DNA from: Halospina denitrificans
Lineage (GTDB): Bacteria; Pseudomonadota; Gammaproteobacteria; Pseudomonadales; Oleiphilaceae
Length of the DNA stretch: 64,000 bases
Assembly (NCBI RefSeq): GCF_004364635.1
Contig: NZ_SOAX01000001.1
Span: forward strand, 248,001-312,000
Reading direction: 5' to 3'
Position numbers and translations under genes: made by a program. Below the pieces are notes generated by a model. It saw only the letters and a list, made by a program, of their open reading frames with translations, made no database searches and had not been told where the DNA came from. This document shows, piece after piece, positions 51,775 to 60,850 of the stretch (its first letter is position 1; each line of letters starts with the position of its first letter).

Positions 51775-51811
51775 CAAAAACAGATAGGAGGGAAGACCGG
51801 TTGGCCTTCCC
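51775..51811 (-). terminator. Rho-independent terminator after the small basic protein gene
   Basis: On the minus strand, GGGAAGGCC and a complementary arm CCGGTCTTCCC form a stem (51790-51811) and TTTTT follows at about 51775-51780. It begins 22 bases after the stop of the 56-residue gene. Confidence 0.65.
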
Positions 51812-51833
51812 TATTCTCGGCTGCTTGTCCAGA

Positions 51834-52004
51834 TTACTTCTGGCGCAGCGCCGCCTTCAGGCTGCGCGTTTGAGCGGGCCGTGTGAGGGCTTCCAGCGTC
51901 ATCTTGGGGTTCTGGGGACGCTGGCTTCCTTCAGCCCAACGAGTCGCTTCAACCGGCGCAGTACCTTGGCGGCGAACGGATTGCTTAACTAATTTGGTGC
52001 GCAT
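51834..52004 (-). CDS. Small basic protein, 56 residues, unknown
   Basis: MRTKLVKQSVRRQG opens a very basic protein rich in Arg, Lys, Thr and Pro and without hydrophobic stretches. An ideal AGGAGG stands 6 bases before the ATG, and a terminator follows the stop, which together support a real gene. No family is recognised. The charge could suit nucleic-acid or ribosome binding. A longer reading (to 52055) lacks a ribosome site. Confidence 0.6.
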   Translation of the reverse strand: MRTKLVKQSVRRQGTAPVEATRWAEGSQRPQNPKMTLEALTRPAQTRSLKAALRQK

Positions 52005-52329
52005 GATTCGCCTCCTATGGCTTCCGGTTGATGGGTTGGGGTGTTTCCGGCTCACAGTCTTTGAAGTGATCGCTGTGTCAGCGAGTCGGGCCTTATTTCT
52101 GCCGTGCCCGGCAGCTATGTAAATAATACGGGGAATCGGGTGGTTCTGATATACGGAGGAATACTTAGGTTGCGTAGCGAATGTTTGCGATCGAATTAAC
52201 TCAATTGTTAATGTTGCTTAACCTTAATTGCTGAACTACCCTCTTAACATCCTCGGCCAAGTGGGGGCGGGGCGTACAAAAAACCAAAAAATCGTGCGAA
52301 GAAATCAAAACGAAGAAAGGATGATTACC
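52005..52329. promoter_or_regulatory. Control region between small basic protein and porin
   Basis: About 325 bases without a gene. The part from 52190 is AT-rich and contains an inverted repeat ATTAAC (52195-52200), six bases, GTTAAT (52207-52212). This is a plausible regulator site for the porin. The porin's Shine-Dalgarno GAAAGG is at about 52315-52320. Confidence 0.4.
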
Positions 52330-53478
52330 ATGACAATGAAGAAAAATGTACTGGCGCTGGCAGTAAGCGGTGGTCTGATTGCCGCCCCCATGGCGGCTAT
52401 GGCTGAGCCGGAAGTTTATGGCCTGATTGATATTGGTGTTGAAAGCTTTAACGATTCCGATGGTGTCGCAGCCAATGAGATTTTTGGCGGGTTTAACTCT
52501 GTTGATGGCACCAACTCGACTGACGGTTTTGGTGCGGGTCGGAGTGATGCCAAAGACTTTGAGCTGAGCAACGGACTTCAGTCGCGGATTGGCGTACGGG
52601 GCAGTGAGGAATTGCCTGTTGCTGGTCTGACAGCTTCTTACAATATGGAATTCACTGTCGATGTGCTCGATGAAGATGGCGGTGGTATCGGCAATGCTGT
52701 TGGCACCCGGCTTGGTTGGGCTGCACTCGGCGGCGACTGGGGTAAAGTGAAAGTTGGTTCCCAGTGGCAGGCGCTTTTTGAGTATGGTGGTTGGAATACC
52801 CATCGTACTGACGTGCATGGTTATGGTGCCTATTATTACACCAGCAGTGTTCTGAATAACTCGCTCGCGTACGGTTTCCGTCAGAGCAGTGCAATCAGCT
52901 ATGAATACGGCAGTGCATGGGGCCATTCTGATCCCTTCTCAGCGCAAGTCACTTTGGGTGTCGGCGAGGGGGCTGAAGGTACGCCTGGTGTAGTCAATCA
53001 GGAAGGTATTTCTTCTGTTCAGGCTGCTGGCCAGTACAGCATTGATCAGCGCATCAGTGTCAACGCGGTTTTCGTCCAGGAGTTCAACGACTACCAGGGT
53101 GTTGCCGCAAATAATGCTCTTAATCAGGAGCCTACGCTCATGAACGTAGGTGGTCGCTGGAATGTTACGGATGCCCTTGAGCTTGCCGTGAACTATACGA
53201 CCGTCGACATTGATGACGCTGGTGACAACAGCCGTGACAGCATGGCCGTTGCATCCTTCATGGACTTCGGCAATGGCCTGAGCGGTCACCTTGGTTTCGC
53301 CAACGGTTCAGACGATCGTGATACTTCCTATGACATTGACCTGAACACTTATGGCTACATCAAGCAGGCACTGTCTGATCGGACGGATGTTCGGCTTGAG
53401 CTGGAAAACATCCAGTACGACAACGCTCAGGACTCAAGCTCAACAGTCGCCCTGGTCGCACTGCAGCACAACTTCTAA
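52330..53478 (+). CDS. Gram-negative general porin
   Basis: About 382 residues with a signal peptide (MTMKKNVLALAVSGGLIAAPMAAMA). The mature protein opens EPEVYGLIDIGVESF and ends in DSSSTVALVALQHNF, with terminal Phe as required for outer-membrane assembly. Alternating hydrophobic strands, GLQSRIGVRGSEELPVAGLTASYNMEF and LGGDWGKVKVGSQ belong to the Porin_4/OmpC-like family. It forms a trimeric channel for small solutes. Start chosen for 9-base spacing from GAAAGG. Codon use differs from that of neighbouring genes (less GC-rich), as expected of highly expressed genes. Confidence 0.9.
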   Translation: MTMKKNVLALAVSGGLIAAPMAAMAEPEVYGLIDIGVESFNDSDGVAANEIFGGFNSVDGTNSTDGFGAGRSDAKDFELSNGLQSRIGVRGSEELPVAGLTASYNMEFTVDVLDEDGGGIGNAVGTRLGWAALGGDWGKVKVGSQWQALFEYGGWNTHRTDVHGYGAYYYTSSVLNNSLAYGFRQSSAISYEYGSAWGHSDPFSAQVTLGVGEGAEGTPGVVNQEGISSVQAAGQYSIDQRISVNAVFVQEFNDYQGVAANNALNQEPTLMNVGGRWNVTDALELAVNYTTVDIDDAGDNSRDSMAVASFMDFGNGLSGHLGFANGSDDRDTSYDIDLNTYGYIKQALSDRTDVRLELENIQYDNAQDSSSTVALVALQHNF

Positions 53479-53502
53479 AACCGAAGTCTGACTGTAGTAG
53501 CG

Positions 53503-53531
53503 AAAACGGCACCCTTCGGGGTGCCGTTTTT
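53503..53531 (+). terminator. Strong rho-independent terminator after the porin
   Basis: AAAACGGCACCC (53503-53514), loop TTCG, GGGTGCCGTTTT (53519-53530) and a further T. A perfect 12-bp stem with a stable UUCG tetraloop. Confidence 0.92.
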
Positions 53532-53621
53532 GTTGGTATCCGCTTTTTATCCTCCCTAGTCTTTGCAGCACCATGATCCCGGCTCTGGGATCTGTATCTG
53601 GTCAATCAAGGAGAATCCCTT

Positions 53622-54167
53622 ATGCCGCAGCATTTCGATGAAGCGCCCGGCCTCTGTCATGAGCCCGATGCCGAAACCCATCATTACAAGCTCAACCACA
53701 CCATGGTCCGCATCAAGGATCCGGAGCGCAGCCTGGATTTCTATACCCGCGCGCTGGGAATGCGCCTGATCCGGCGGCTGGACTTCGAGGAAATGCAGTT
53801 CAGTCTCTACTTCCTGGGCTATCTCAGTGACCGGGAAGCGGCGGCGGTGCCCTCGGAGGATGCCAAACGGACTACCTTCAATTTCGGACGTGAAGCGCTA
53901 TTGGAGCTTACCCACAATTGGGGTGACGAGCAGAAGGCGGAGCTGCAGTTCCACAGCGGCAACGAGGAGCCCAAGGGTTATGGGCATATCGGAATCACTG
54001 TGCCGGACGTCCACTCAGCGGCGCAGCGTCTTGAGAGCCTGGGTGTGGATTTCATCAAGCGGCCCGATGACGGCAACATGAAGGGGTTGGCCTTTGTGCG
54101 GGATCCGGATGGGTACTGGGTGGAGATTCTTCAGGCTGATACGCTGGAGAAGCAGGGCAAGGCCTGA
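53622..54167 (+). CDS. gloA: Lactoylglutathione lyase (glyoxalase I)
   Basis: 181 residues. LNHTMVRIKDPERSLDFYTRALGMRLIRR contains the first metal-binding His; LLELTHNWG, GYGHIGITVPDV and GYWVEILQ carry the remaining ligands (Glu, His and Glu). It detoxifies methylglyoxal as the glutathione hemithioacetal. The length suits the longer (Zn-type, eukaryote/Pseudomonas-like) glyoxalase I. AAGGAG precedes the ATG. A small unrelated gene lies convergent downstream. Confidence 0.92.
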   Translation: MPQHFDEAPGLCHEPDAETHHYKLNHTMVRIKDPERSLDFYTRALGMRLIRRLDFEEMQFSLYFLGYLSDREAAAVPSEDAKRTTFNFGREALLELTHNWGDEQKAELQFHSGNEEPKGYGHIGITVPDVHSAAQRLESLGVDFIKRPDDGNMKGLAFVRDPDGYWVEILQADTLEKQGKA

Positions 54168-54197
54168 CAGCCGGGCTTTCTCCATTATTGCCGGGGC

Positions 54198-54425
54198 TTA
54201 CCCTGTCCGGTGCAGGGGCACTTCCGGCAGACCCGGCAGTGGGAACAGGAGCCGGTTGAGGGCTTTCACCGCATCCAGGTAGTCGGCGAACTCATCGAGT
54301 TGGCCGCCGGACTCATGGGCGAGAGCAAAGGTTTCCATGGTCACATCGCCGTCGTTGTTGGTTTCAGTGATACGCACGATGCTGTACCCCTGAACCCGCT
54401 CTTTGGTTTCTTCGCTGACCGGCAT
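54198..54425 (-). CDS. Small hypothetical protein, 75 residues
   Basis: MPVSEETKERVQGYSIVRITETNNDGDVTME, then FALAHESGGQLDEFADYLDAVKALNRLLFPLPGLP. It is acidic and soluble, with no family recognised. AGAGGTCG stands at good distance before the ATG, supporting translation. It is convergent with gloA and divergent from mqo. Confidence 0.6.
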   Translation of the reverse strand: MPVSEETKERVQGYSIVRITETNNDGDVTMETFALAHESGGQLDEFADYLDAVKALNRLLFPLPGLPEVPLHRTG

Positions 54426-54611
54426 GTCGACCTCTTTCTGAATGCTCGGTTAATACAGTACGACTATTCTCGCGCGTGGGTTTACCTTGTCATACGGTAA
54501 CTTCGTAACCACATTGTGTCTGTCTGTCACTGCGAAACCACGACGCAATCACGTTTTGAGTCTGTTAGAATTCGGCCCCGTGTCTGCCCAACGGTTGAGG
54601 AATGCGGTTCT

Positions 54612-56093
54612 ATGACGACCACGACGGATGTAGTTCTGGTAGGCGGGGGCGTAATGAGCGCCACGCTCGGGGTTATCCTGCGCGAGCTTGATCCTTCCCT
54701 TCATATCACCCTGGTCGAGCGGCTCGACCATGTTGCCCATGAGAGCACTGACGGATGGAACAACGCCGGTACCGGCCATGCTGGCTACTGTGAGCTGAAC
54801 TATACCCCGGAGGACGAGCACGGCAACGTCAGTATTGAGCGCGCTCAGCAGATCAATGAGGCCTTCGAGGTCTCGCTCCAGCTCTGGTCCTACCTGGTCA
54901 GGAAGGGCGAACTGAGCCCGCGTGACTTCATCCATCCCACGCCCCATCAGAGCTTTGTCTGGGGCGAGGAGGGCGTTTCCTTCCTGAAGAAGCGCCATCA
55001 GATGATGAGCGCCCACCACCTGTTCCGGGACATGGAATTCACCGAGGACCCCCGCGTCCTGGAAGACTGGATGCCGCTCATTACCGATGGGCGCGATCCC
55101 ATGGAGAAAGTGGCCGCCACGCGGGTTCGCTACGGGGCGGACGTGGATTTCGGGTCCCTGACCCGGGCCCTGGTCGCCTACCTTGAGAGCAAACCCAATT
55201 TCGAACTGCTGCTCAACCATCCGGTAACGTCGTTCAACCAGAACGAAAACGGGCGCTGGCGCGTCTCAACCCGTAACGGGAAAACCGGTGAGAGCCGCAA
55301 GCTACGCGCGGACTTTGTGTTCATTGGCGCCGGTGGCGGCGCCCTTCCGCTGTTGCAGAAAACCGGTATCCCCGAAAGCAAGGGGTTCGGCGGCTTTCCG
55401 GTCAGCGGCCAGTGGCTGGTGTGCCGCAAGCCGGAGGTGGTCGAACGGCACAACTCCAAGGTCTACGGCAAGGCCCCGGTTGGTGCTCCGCCCATGTCGG
55501 TGCCGCATCTCGATACCCGCATCATCAACGGCGAGCCGGCGCTGCTGTTTGGCCCCTTTGCCGGGTTCACGACCAAGTTCCAGAAAGCGGGCTCGTTTCT
55601 CGACCTGTTTTCCTCCGTGCGCAGTGGCAATTTCAGTTCCATGTTCGGGGCCGGCATGAGCAACATGGACCTGACGCGCTACCTGATCGGCGAGGTGTTC
55701 CAGTCCCCGGAAGAGCGAATTGATTCCCTGCGCAACTACTATCCCCGGGCGAAGTACCACGACTGGACGCTCCAGCATGCGGGCAAGCGGGTCCAGGTCA
55801 TCAAGAAGGATGCCCAGGGCCGTGGGGTCCTGCAGTTTGGCACCGAGGTGGTGGCGGCCAGCGATGGCTCCCTCGCGGCGCTGCTCGGGGCTTCTCCCGG
55901 CGCCTCAACGGCGGCCAACGCCATGATCGATGTGCTGCAGCGCTGCTTCCCGGAGAAGATGAGCGACTCCGGCGACTGGACCCGTCGCCTCAAGGAGATC
56001 ATCCCGTCCCACGGACGATCGCTGATCGACGACGAGGCGCTGCTGCGCGAAATCCGTACCTATACCCTGGATACCCTGAAGCTCGACGAATGA
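54612..56093 (+). CDS. mqo: Malate:quinone oxidoreductase
   Basis: 493 residues. FAD-binding VVLVGGGVMSATLGVILRELDP opens the protein. Family blocks DHVAHESTDGWNNAGTGHAGYCELNYTPE, FIGAGGGALPLLQKTGIPESKGFGGFPVSG and GASPGASTAANAMIDVL follow. It oxidises malate to oxaloacetate and passes electrons to quinone at the inner membrane, replacing or assisting malate dehydrogenase. The ATG at 54612 follows GAGGAA; upstream residues are not conserved. The coding signal agrees with a full-length enzyme. Confidence 0.95.
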   Translation: MTTTTDVVLVGGGVMSATLGVILRELDPSLHITLVERLDHVAHESTDGWNNAGTGHAGYCELNYTPEDEHGNVSIERAQQINEAFEVSLQLWSYLVRKGELSPRDFIHPTPHQSFVWGEEGVSFLKKRHQMMSAHHLFRDMEFTEDPRVLEDWMPLITDGRDPMEKVAATRVRYGADVDFGSLTRALVAYLESKPNFELLLNHPVTSFNQNENGRWRVSTRNGKTGESRKLRADFVFIGAGGGALPLLQKTGIPESKGFGGFPVSGQWLVCRKPEVVERHNSKVYGKAPVGAPPMSVPHLDTRIINGEPALLFGPFAGFTTKFQKAGSFLDLFSSVRSGNFSSMFGAGMSNMDLTRYLIGEVFQSPEERIDSLRNYYPRAKYHDWTLQHAGKRVQVIKKDAQGRGVLQFGTEVVAASDGSLAALLGASPGASTAANAMIDVLQRCFPEKMSDSGDWTRRLKEIIPSHGRSLIDDEALLREIRTYTLDTLKLDE

Positions 56094-56180
56094 CCCTTTT
56101 GCCGATGGGTGTGACCACTTGGGTCAGTACCCGGCCGTGAAACTGCTGTACACTGGTTGATCATAAACAAGGAGTGCAGC

Positions 56181-57083
56181 ATGTCGGAACCGGCGACCAA
56201 ACCCCATTGGCAGGATTATGCCTCGGCCATTGCCAGCGGCATTCTGGGCGACTGGCTGGAAGCGCGCGACAATCCGCTCGCCGTCCCCATGCACTTCCGC
56301 CACCGGGGGGAGGCCCTGGATCCAGCGGCGCCGCAGGCGGCCAAGCCCAACCTGATTGTACTCATCCATGGCCTGACCGAGCTTGAATCCGTCTGGCACT
56401 ACCCGGACCAGCCGGGTGTTGATTATGCCACCGAGCTGGCGGCTGACCTGGATGCCACGCCCCTGAGCCTGCGTTACAACAGCGGTCTCCCCATTTACCG
56501 CAACGGCGAGGCTCTCGCCGAGGCGCTGGAAGCGCTGGTCGAGCAATGGCCCGAGGCCGTGGAGAACCTGATCCTGATCGGGCACAGCATGGGCGGGCTG
56601 CTGATCCGCAGCGCCTGCTTCCATGGCCGCCACCAGGGGCACCAGTGGACGCACCGGGTCTCGAGCTGCATCTATATTGGCTCCCCCCATGATGGTTCCT
56701 GGCTGGCCCGCGGCGCGCATGCCCTGGCGGACACCATGAACCGCATGCCCCGGGACTATCTCAAGGCGGTGGGCGAGTTCATTGACCTGCGCAGCGAAGG
56801 GATACGCAACCTCTCAAGAGGCGAGGTTGTTGCGCCGGATGTGGAGGAGCCGCCGCTGTTGCCGGGTGCTGCCCACTATGTGATCTCCGGGCTCCTGTCG
56901 GAGCGCGAGGACCATCCCGTGAATACGCTCTTCGGTGATGCCCTGGTCCATGAATCCAGTGCCCGGGGCCAGGAACGCTCCGGCTGGGCCCTGGCCGGCG
57001 TTGCCAACTTTCCCGGTATCCATCATATTCAACTGACCCACGAGCCGCGTGTGGCGGCGCAATTAAAGGAATGGCTCACATGA
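56181..57083 (+). CDS. Alpha/beta hydrolase, lipase-like
   Basis: 300 residues. NLIVLIHGLTELESVWHYP gives the oxyanion loop, and LILIGHSMGGLLIRSACFHG has the intact GHSMG nucleophile elbow. IYIGSPHDGSWLARGAHAL and SGWALAGVANFPGIHHIQLTH near the end may supply the acid and the base His. No signal peptide; probably cytoplasmic. The arrangement resembles PGAP1/lecithin acyltransferase-like hydrolases. AAGGAG precedes the ATG. The stop overlaps the following gene by 4 bases. Confidence 0.82.
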   Translation: MSEPATKPHWQDYASAIASGILGDWLEARDNPLAVPMHFRHRGEALDPAAPQAAKPNLIVLIHGLTELESVWHYPDQPGVDYATELAADLDATPLSLRYNSGLPIYRNGEALAEALEALVEQWPEAVENLILIGHSMGGLLIRSACFHGRHQGHQWTHRVSSCIYIGSPHDGSWLARGAHALADTMNRMPRDYLKAVGEFIDLRSEGIRNLSRGEVVAPDVEEPPLLPGAAHYVISGLLSEREDHPVNTLFGDALVHESSARGQERSGWALAGVANFPGIHHIQLTHEPRVAAQLKEWLT

Positions 57084-57346
57084 GTGATGAACGGAATGAA
57101 CAACAGCCGGACAACTGGTGGCTTGGTGTGGCAGATATAGTGACAGTTGGGCTTGAGCACAGCGTATTGACGATCGAGCGTGTGCATCTGTCCATTGCCG
57201 ATGAGAGCTTTGACGTGCTGTCCCGGATCCCGGTGACCCAGCCCGTGAGCGAGCCGGTGCGGGTGCTTCACCATCGTATCTCGAGCCTCTGTTACCGCAG
57301 CGTTTCCGTGGCGGCCGGAACCCTGAACCGCCACCTCAGGAAATAG
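57080..57346 (+). CDS. Small protein coupled to the hydrolase, unknown
   Basis: 88 residues starting MSDERNEQQPDNWWLGVADIVTVGLEHSVLTIERVHLSIADESFDVLSRIPVTQPVSEPV. No known family seen. It is amphipathic in its middle, which recalls phasin-like or membrane-associated helper proteins. The ATGA overlap with the hydrolase implies translational coupling and perhaps complex formation. It is convergent with the Usp gene, 3 bases away. Confidence 0.65.
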   Translation: MSDERNEQQPDNWWLGVADIVTVGLEHSVLTIERVHLSIADESFDVLSRIPVTQPVSEPVRVLHHRISSLCYRSVSVAAGTLNRHLRK

Positions 57347-57349
57347 GGT

Positions 57350-58201
57350 TCAGCGCAGGATTACCAGTGGCGTTCGTGTGGTCTTGAGCATATTGGTGGT
57401 GGTGCTTCCCACCAGGAACTGGCGGATCCGCGAATGCCCGTAAGCGCCCATGACCAGCAGGTCAATGCTGTTCTCCTCCTGGTACGCATGCAGTGCCTTC
57501 TCAACGTCCCCGGCACGGATGGCCAGGTGCACCTCGCAGCCTGCCTCGGCCAGCATTGATTCCGCCGCCCTGAGCTGTTCCCACTTGTCCGCCGTATCTG
57601 GCCCCACCATCACCAGGTGCAGCGGGAAGTCCCTGAATACCGGGCTGCTGGCGAGCAACCGGACGCCGGCAAAGGCGGTGGGACTGGCATCAAAGGCCAG
57701 CATGGCGCTCTGGGGTTCTTTGAATTCGTCGGGCACCAGTACAACCGGCCGGTGGAGGCTGCGGATCACGGTTTCCAGCTGGCTGCCGATGTGAATGTCC
57801 CGCTCGGAGCTGCTTTCGCCGTGGATGCCCATGACCAGCAGGCGGATATCGCTCTCGATGTCGAGAAGGCACTGGGGCAGGTCGCCGTGGCGCTGGCGCT
57901 GGTGCACTTCCTCGATGCCCGCTTCCCGGGCCCGTTCCGCGGCGGCCTCAAGCATGTGCCGGCCCTGTTCCATGGCGATTCTGGAGCGCTTCTCGTCAAG
58001 CTCCGCCAGCTCCTCCATCAGGTATTCGCGTGTACCCAGGCCGATGTTGCCGGCCATGTCGGGCTCCACCGGGTAACGGCTGTCATCCAGTACATGGAAG
58101 AACATCAGCGGTGCCTCCATGCGCCTGCTTGCCCAGGCCGCGTAGTCACAGACGGCGGGTGCGGCGCGGGAGCCATCAATACAGCCGACAATATGGGTCA
58201 T
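57350..58201 (-). CDS. Tandem-domain universal stress protein
   Basis: About 283 residues with two Usp domains. The first starts MTHIVGCIDGSRAAPAVCDYAAWASRRM; the second ends SIDLLVMGAYGHSRIRQFLVGSTTTNMLKTTRTPLVIL with a full ATP-loop (GAYGHSRIRQFLVGS). The ATG at 58201 follows GAGAGG; an ATG at 58231 lacks a ribosome site. It lies 31 bases after the SulP transporter gene on the same strand, a pairing seen elsewhere in proteobacteria, suggesting coordinated regulation of anion uptake. Confidence 0.88.
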   Translation of the reverse strand: MTHIVGCIDGSRAAPAVCDYAAWASRRMEAPLMFFHVLDDSRYPVEPDMAGNIGLGTREYLMEELAELDEKRSRIAMEQGRHMLEAAAERAREAGIEEVHQRQRHGDLPQCLLDIESDIRLLVMGIHGESSSERDIHIGSQLETVIRSLHRPVVLVPDEFKEPQSAMLAFDASPTAFAGVRLLASSPVFRDFPLHLVMVGPDTADKWEQLRAAESMLAEAGCEVHLAIRAGDVEKALHAYQEENSIDLLVMGAYGHSRIRQFLVGSTTTNMLKTTRTPLVILR

Positions 58202-58232
58202 GGAAACCTCTCTGTTGTTGTTATCGCTCATC

Positions 58233-59720
58233 TCAGCGCCCCATCAGCTGGTCGACCGCCTCGGGCTTGTCGTGGACCGCAAAGCGGTCGACGATGGTGG
58301 CGCTGGCCTCGTTGAGGCCGATCAGCTCGACGTCCGCGCCGTCACGACGGAAGCGCAGCACGACCTTGTCCAGGGCGCTGACGGCCGTGATATCCCAGAA
58401 GTGGGCGCGACTCAGGTCGATGACCACCTTGCCCACGGCTTCCCGGAAGTCAAAGGCATCCACGAATTTTTCCGAGGAGCTGAAGAATACCTGGCCGATC
58501 ACATTGTAGGTGCGGGTATCGCTGGCTTCATCCAGGCTCGAGCGCACCACCATGAACTGCCCCACCTTGTGGGCAAAGAACAGGGCTGCGAGCAGCACAC
58601 CCGCCAGTACACCATAGGCGAGATTGTGGGTGGCGACTACCACGATAACGGTCACGACCATCACAATATTGCTGGACAGCGGGTGTTCCTTCAGGTTGCG
58701 AACAGACTCCCAGCTGAAGGTCCCGATGGAGACCATGATCATCACCGCCACCAGCGCGGCCATGGGAATCCGCACCAGCCAGTCGTCCACCACCAGCACC
58801 ATTGTCAGCAGGAAAACGCCCGCCGCGAGCGAGGACAGCCGGGTACGGCCACCGGATTTAATATTGATGATGGACTGGCCGATCATGGCGCAGCCCGCCA
58901 TGCCGCCAAGCAGGCCCGCGCCGATATTCGCGATGCCCTGGCCCCTCGCCTCCTGATGGCGGTCGCTGGTGGTATCGGTCAGGTCATCCACGATGGTGGC
59001 GGTCATCATGGATTCCAGCAGTCCAACCACCGTCAGCGCCACCGCGTAGGGCAGGATGATCATCAGGGTTTCCAGCGTCAGCGGGACATCGGGCCAGAGG
59101 AAGACCGGCAGGGTGTCTGGAAGTTCCCCCATATCGCCGACGGTGCGGATATCCAGGCCCATGGCCATGGCGGCGGCGGTCAGGGTTACGATGCAGACCA
59201 GCGGCGAGGGTATGGTCCGCCCGATTTTCGGGAGCAGTGGAAAGAGGTAGATGATGCCCAATCCGGCGGCGGTCATGGCGTAGACATGCCAGGTGACGTC
59301 GGTCAGCTCCGGAACCTGGGCCAGGAAGATCAGGATGGCCAGGGCATTCACGAAACCGGTAACGACGGAGCGTGAGACAAACCGCATCAGGTTGGCCAGG
59401 CGCAGCTGCCCCGCGATGATCTGGAGCACGCCGGTCAGCAGTGTGGCGGCAAGCAGGTACTCCAGGCCGTGCTCGCGCACCAGGCTGACCATGAGCAGTG
59501 CCATGGCACCGGTGGCCGCGGAGATCATGCCGGGGCGTCCGCCCACAAAGGCGATGACCACGGCGATGCAGAAGGAGGCGTAGAGGCCCACCCTGGGGTC
59601 CACGCCGGCGATGATGGAGAAGGCAATGGCCTCGGGGATCAGGGCCAGGGCAACAACAATACCCGCGAGCAGATCGCCGCGGACGTTCGATAACCAGGTC
59701 GTGCGAAGAGCGTTAAGCAT
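58233..59720 (-). CDS. SulP-family anion transporter with STAS domain
   Basis: 495 residues. The N-terminal membrane domain has [35 protein letters not shown] and [25 protein letters not shown]-terminal STAS domain (about 395-490, with [22 protein letters not shown]) completes the family pattern. It transports sulfate, bicarbonate or another anion; the bicarbonate-type members in marine bacteria are Na+-coupled. It is followed by the tandem Usp. Confidence 0.92.
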   Translation of the reverse strand: MLNALRTTWLSNVRGDLLAGIVVALALIPEAIAFSIIAGVDPRVGLYASFCIAVVIAFVGGRPGMISAATGAMALLMVSLVREHGLEYLLAATLLTGVLQIIAGQLRLANLMRFVSRSVVTGFVNALAILIFLAQVPELTDVTWHVYAMTAAGLGIIYLFPLLPKIGRTIPSPLVCIVTLTAAAMAMGLDIRTVGDMGELPDTLPVFLWPDVPLTLETLMIILPYAVALTVVGLLESMMTATIVDDLTDTTSDRHQEARGQGIANIGAGLLGGMAGCAMIGQSIINIKSGGRTRLSSLAAGVFLLTMVLVVDDWLVRIPMAALVAVMIMVSIGTFSWESVRNLKEHPLSSNIVMVVTVIVVVATHNLAYGVLAGVLLAALFFAHKVGQFMVVRSSLDEASDTRTYNVIGQVFFSSSEKFVDAFDFREAVGKVVIDLSRAHFWDITAVSALDKVVLRFRRDGADVELIGLNEASATIVDRFAVHDKPEAVDQLMGR

Positions 59721-59974
59721 GCAATGTTCCGATCATTTGACAACAGGAAGACAGCGCCTCAACAGGGAGTGAGGCCAACCACACGGCAGCGTTACCTGAC
59801 GGATCATTCAGACAGCGGGCATTCCGGGAATCCGGGCGGCCAGCCGGGATCAGTGTGGCGGGAGATGCATCTGGGGCATTCCGAAGGTGGCGGAGTCTAT
59901 CAGAAACCGACGCGGGATGTTACCTGTTGTAACGCTCTTCACTCCCTTGGGGAGTGAATGAAATACGCCACCGG
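59721..59974. other. Intergenic region with a hairpin
   Basis: No gene supported. Near its right end TTCACTCCC (59938-59946), loop TTG, GGGAGTGAA (59950-59958) form a 9-bp stem that may end the DUF4124 transcript on the minus strand, although no T-tract follows. The rest is unremarkable and probably contains the SulP promoter. Confidence 0.5.
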
Positions 59975-60430
59975 TTATCCGCAGGCTTCCTCGTACTGCC
60001 GCTTTCGGCGTGCGCGCACGCGCTGGGCTTCTTCCTCGGAGACATAGGATCGGCTGCCGTCGTCATTGATGACGTAGAACCGGGACATACGCTCCATGTG
60101 CTTGATGCGGCCTCGCATTTCGCGGCAACGTGCCTCCTGTTGGGCCTGCTCCTGCTCCTGCTCCGCTCTTTCCCGGGCCTGCTGCTCGCGTTCCTGTTGG
60201 CGCTCATCAAGGTACTGCCTCTGTTTGGCCTTGCGTTGTTTCACCGCGTCGGAGTCGGTGTTGATGGCGCTGGTGTCCGGTGTCACCTCTTGGGTTTCCG
60301 CTTCTGAGTCGGGCGGGGGTTCGTCGGAGAAATGGACATTGCCCTGATCATCCTTCCATTGGTATATCTCGGCGGAAAGAGGTGACACGAAGACCGTGAG
60401 CACGGCCATTAAAAGGAGTCGTGAAGCCAT
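59975..60430 (-). CDS. Exported DUF4124 protein with coiled coil
   Basis: 151 residues with a signal peptide (LLLMAVLTVFVSPLSAE). The DUF4124 segment EIYQWKDDQGNVHFSDEPP follows, then a highly charged coiled coil (about 65-115, Gln/Glu/Arg-rich: QYLDERQQEREQQARERAEQ). A C-terminal piece VINDDGSRSYVSEEE ends the protein. DUF4124 is a small fold common in periplasmic proteins of unknown function. The ATG at 60430 is chosen because it begins the signal peptide. Confidence 0.82.
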   Translation of the reverse strand: MASRLLLMAVLTVFVSPLSAEIYQWKDDQGNVHFSDEPPPDSEAETQEVTPDTSAINTDSDAVKQRKAKQRQYLDERQQEREQQARERAEQEQEQAQQEARCREMRGRIKHMERMSRFYVINDDGSRSYVSEEEAQRVRARRKRQYEEACG

Positions 60431-60473
60431 AAGCGTCCCTGGTGATGGAGTCGGATCATATCCGGAGTCTAAA

Positions 60474-60839
60474 TCACACCGGCCATAACAGCGAACCCGC
60501 TCCAAACCCGAGAACCACCATCAGCGTTGGCAGCCAGTCGGAGAACACATCCGCGTCGATAACCCAGAATCCCAGGATGCCTATCAGCAGGGTCAGTCCG
60601 CCGAAGAGGGCATAGTTCCAGGGTTCGGGGACAACTGGCTTCAGGCCGTCCACCGGGTGGAACCAATGGCCCATGAAGAGCGCGACTGTCCATGCAATGA
60701 ATGGGGTCGCTCCGGTTGAGCGGATGGTCTGTACCAGTTCGTTGCCAGAATCCGGCCCCACAAGCAGCACATCCAGAAGCACGACGGTGATGGGCGCCAT
60801 GGCAATGCCAATCTGAATCATCAGGCGCTGTTTGAGCAT
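60474..60839 (-). CDS. Small membrane protein, paralogue pair member 2
   Basis: 121 residues with about three transmembrane helices. The segment FMGHWFHPVDGLKPVVPEPWNYALFGGLTLLIGILGFW and the ending LMVVLGFGAGSLLWPV parallel those of the gene just upstream (MGRWFHPVDDLQSP and LGFIAGSLTWPA). The family is unknown to me. The pair is probably co-transcribed, 11 bases apart. Confidence 0.65.
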   Translation of the reverse strand: MLKQRLMIQIGIAMAPITVVLLDVLLVGPDSGNELVQTIRSTGATPFIAWTVALFMGHWFHPVDGLKPVVPEPWNYALFGGLTLLIGILGFWVIDADVFSDWLPTLMVVLGFGAGSLLWPV

Positions 60840-60850
60840 GTCCGATCCCC

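Noticed and set aside
58200-59375. A 391-codon plus-strand frame rich in His, Gly and Asp
   Set aside because: Antisense to the SulP transporter; the composition is that of a reversed hydrophobic protein.
59724-59957. A 77-codon plus-strand frame
   Set aside because: No ribosome site, no conserved-looking features, and it lies within the probable SulP promoter region.
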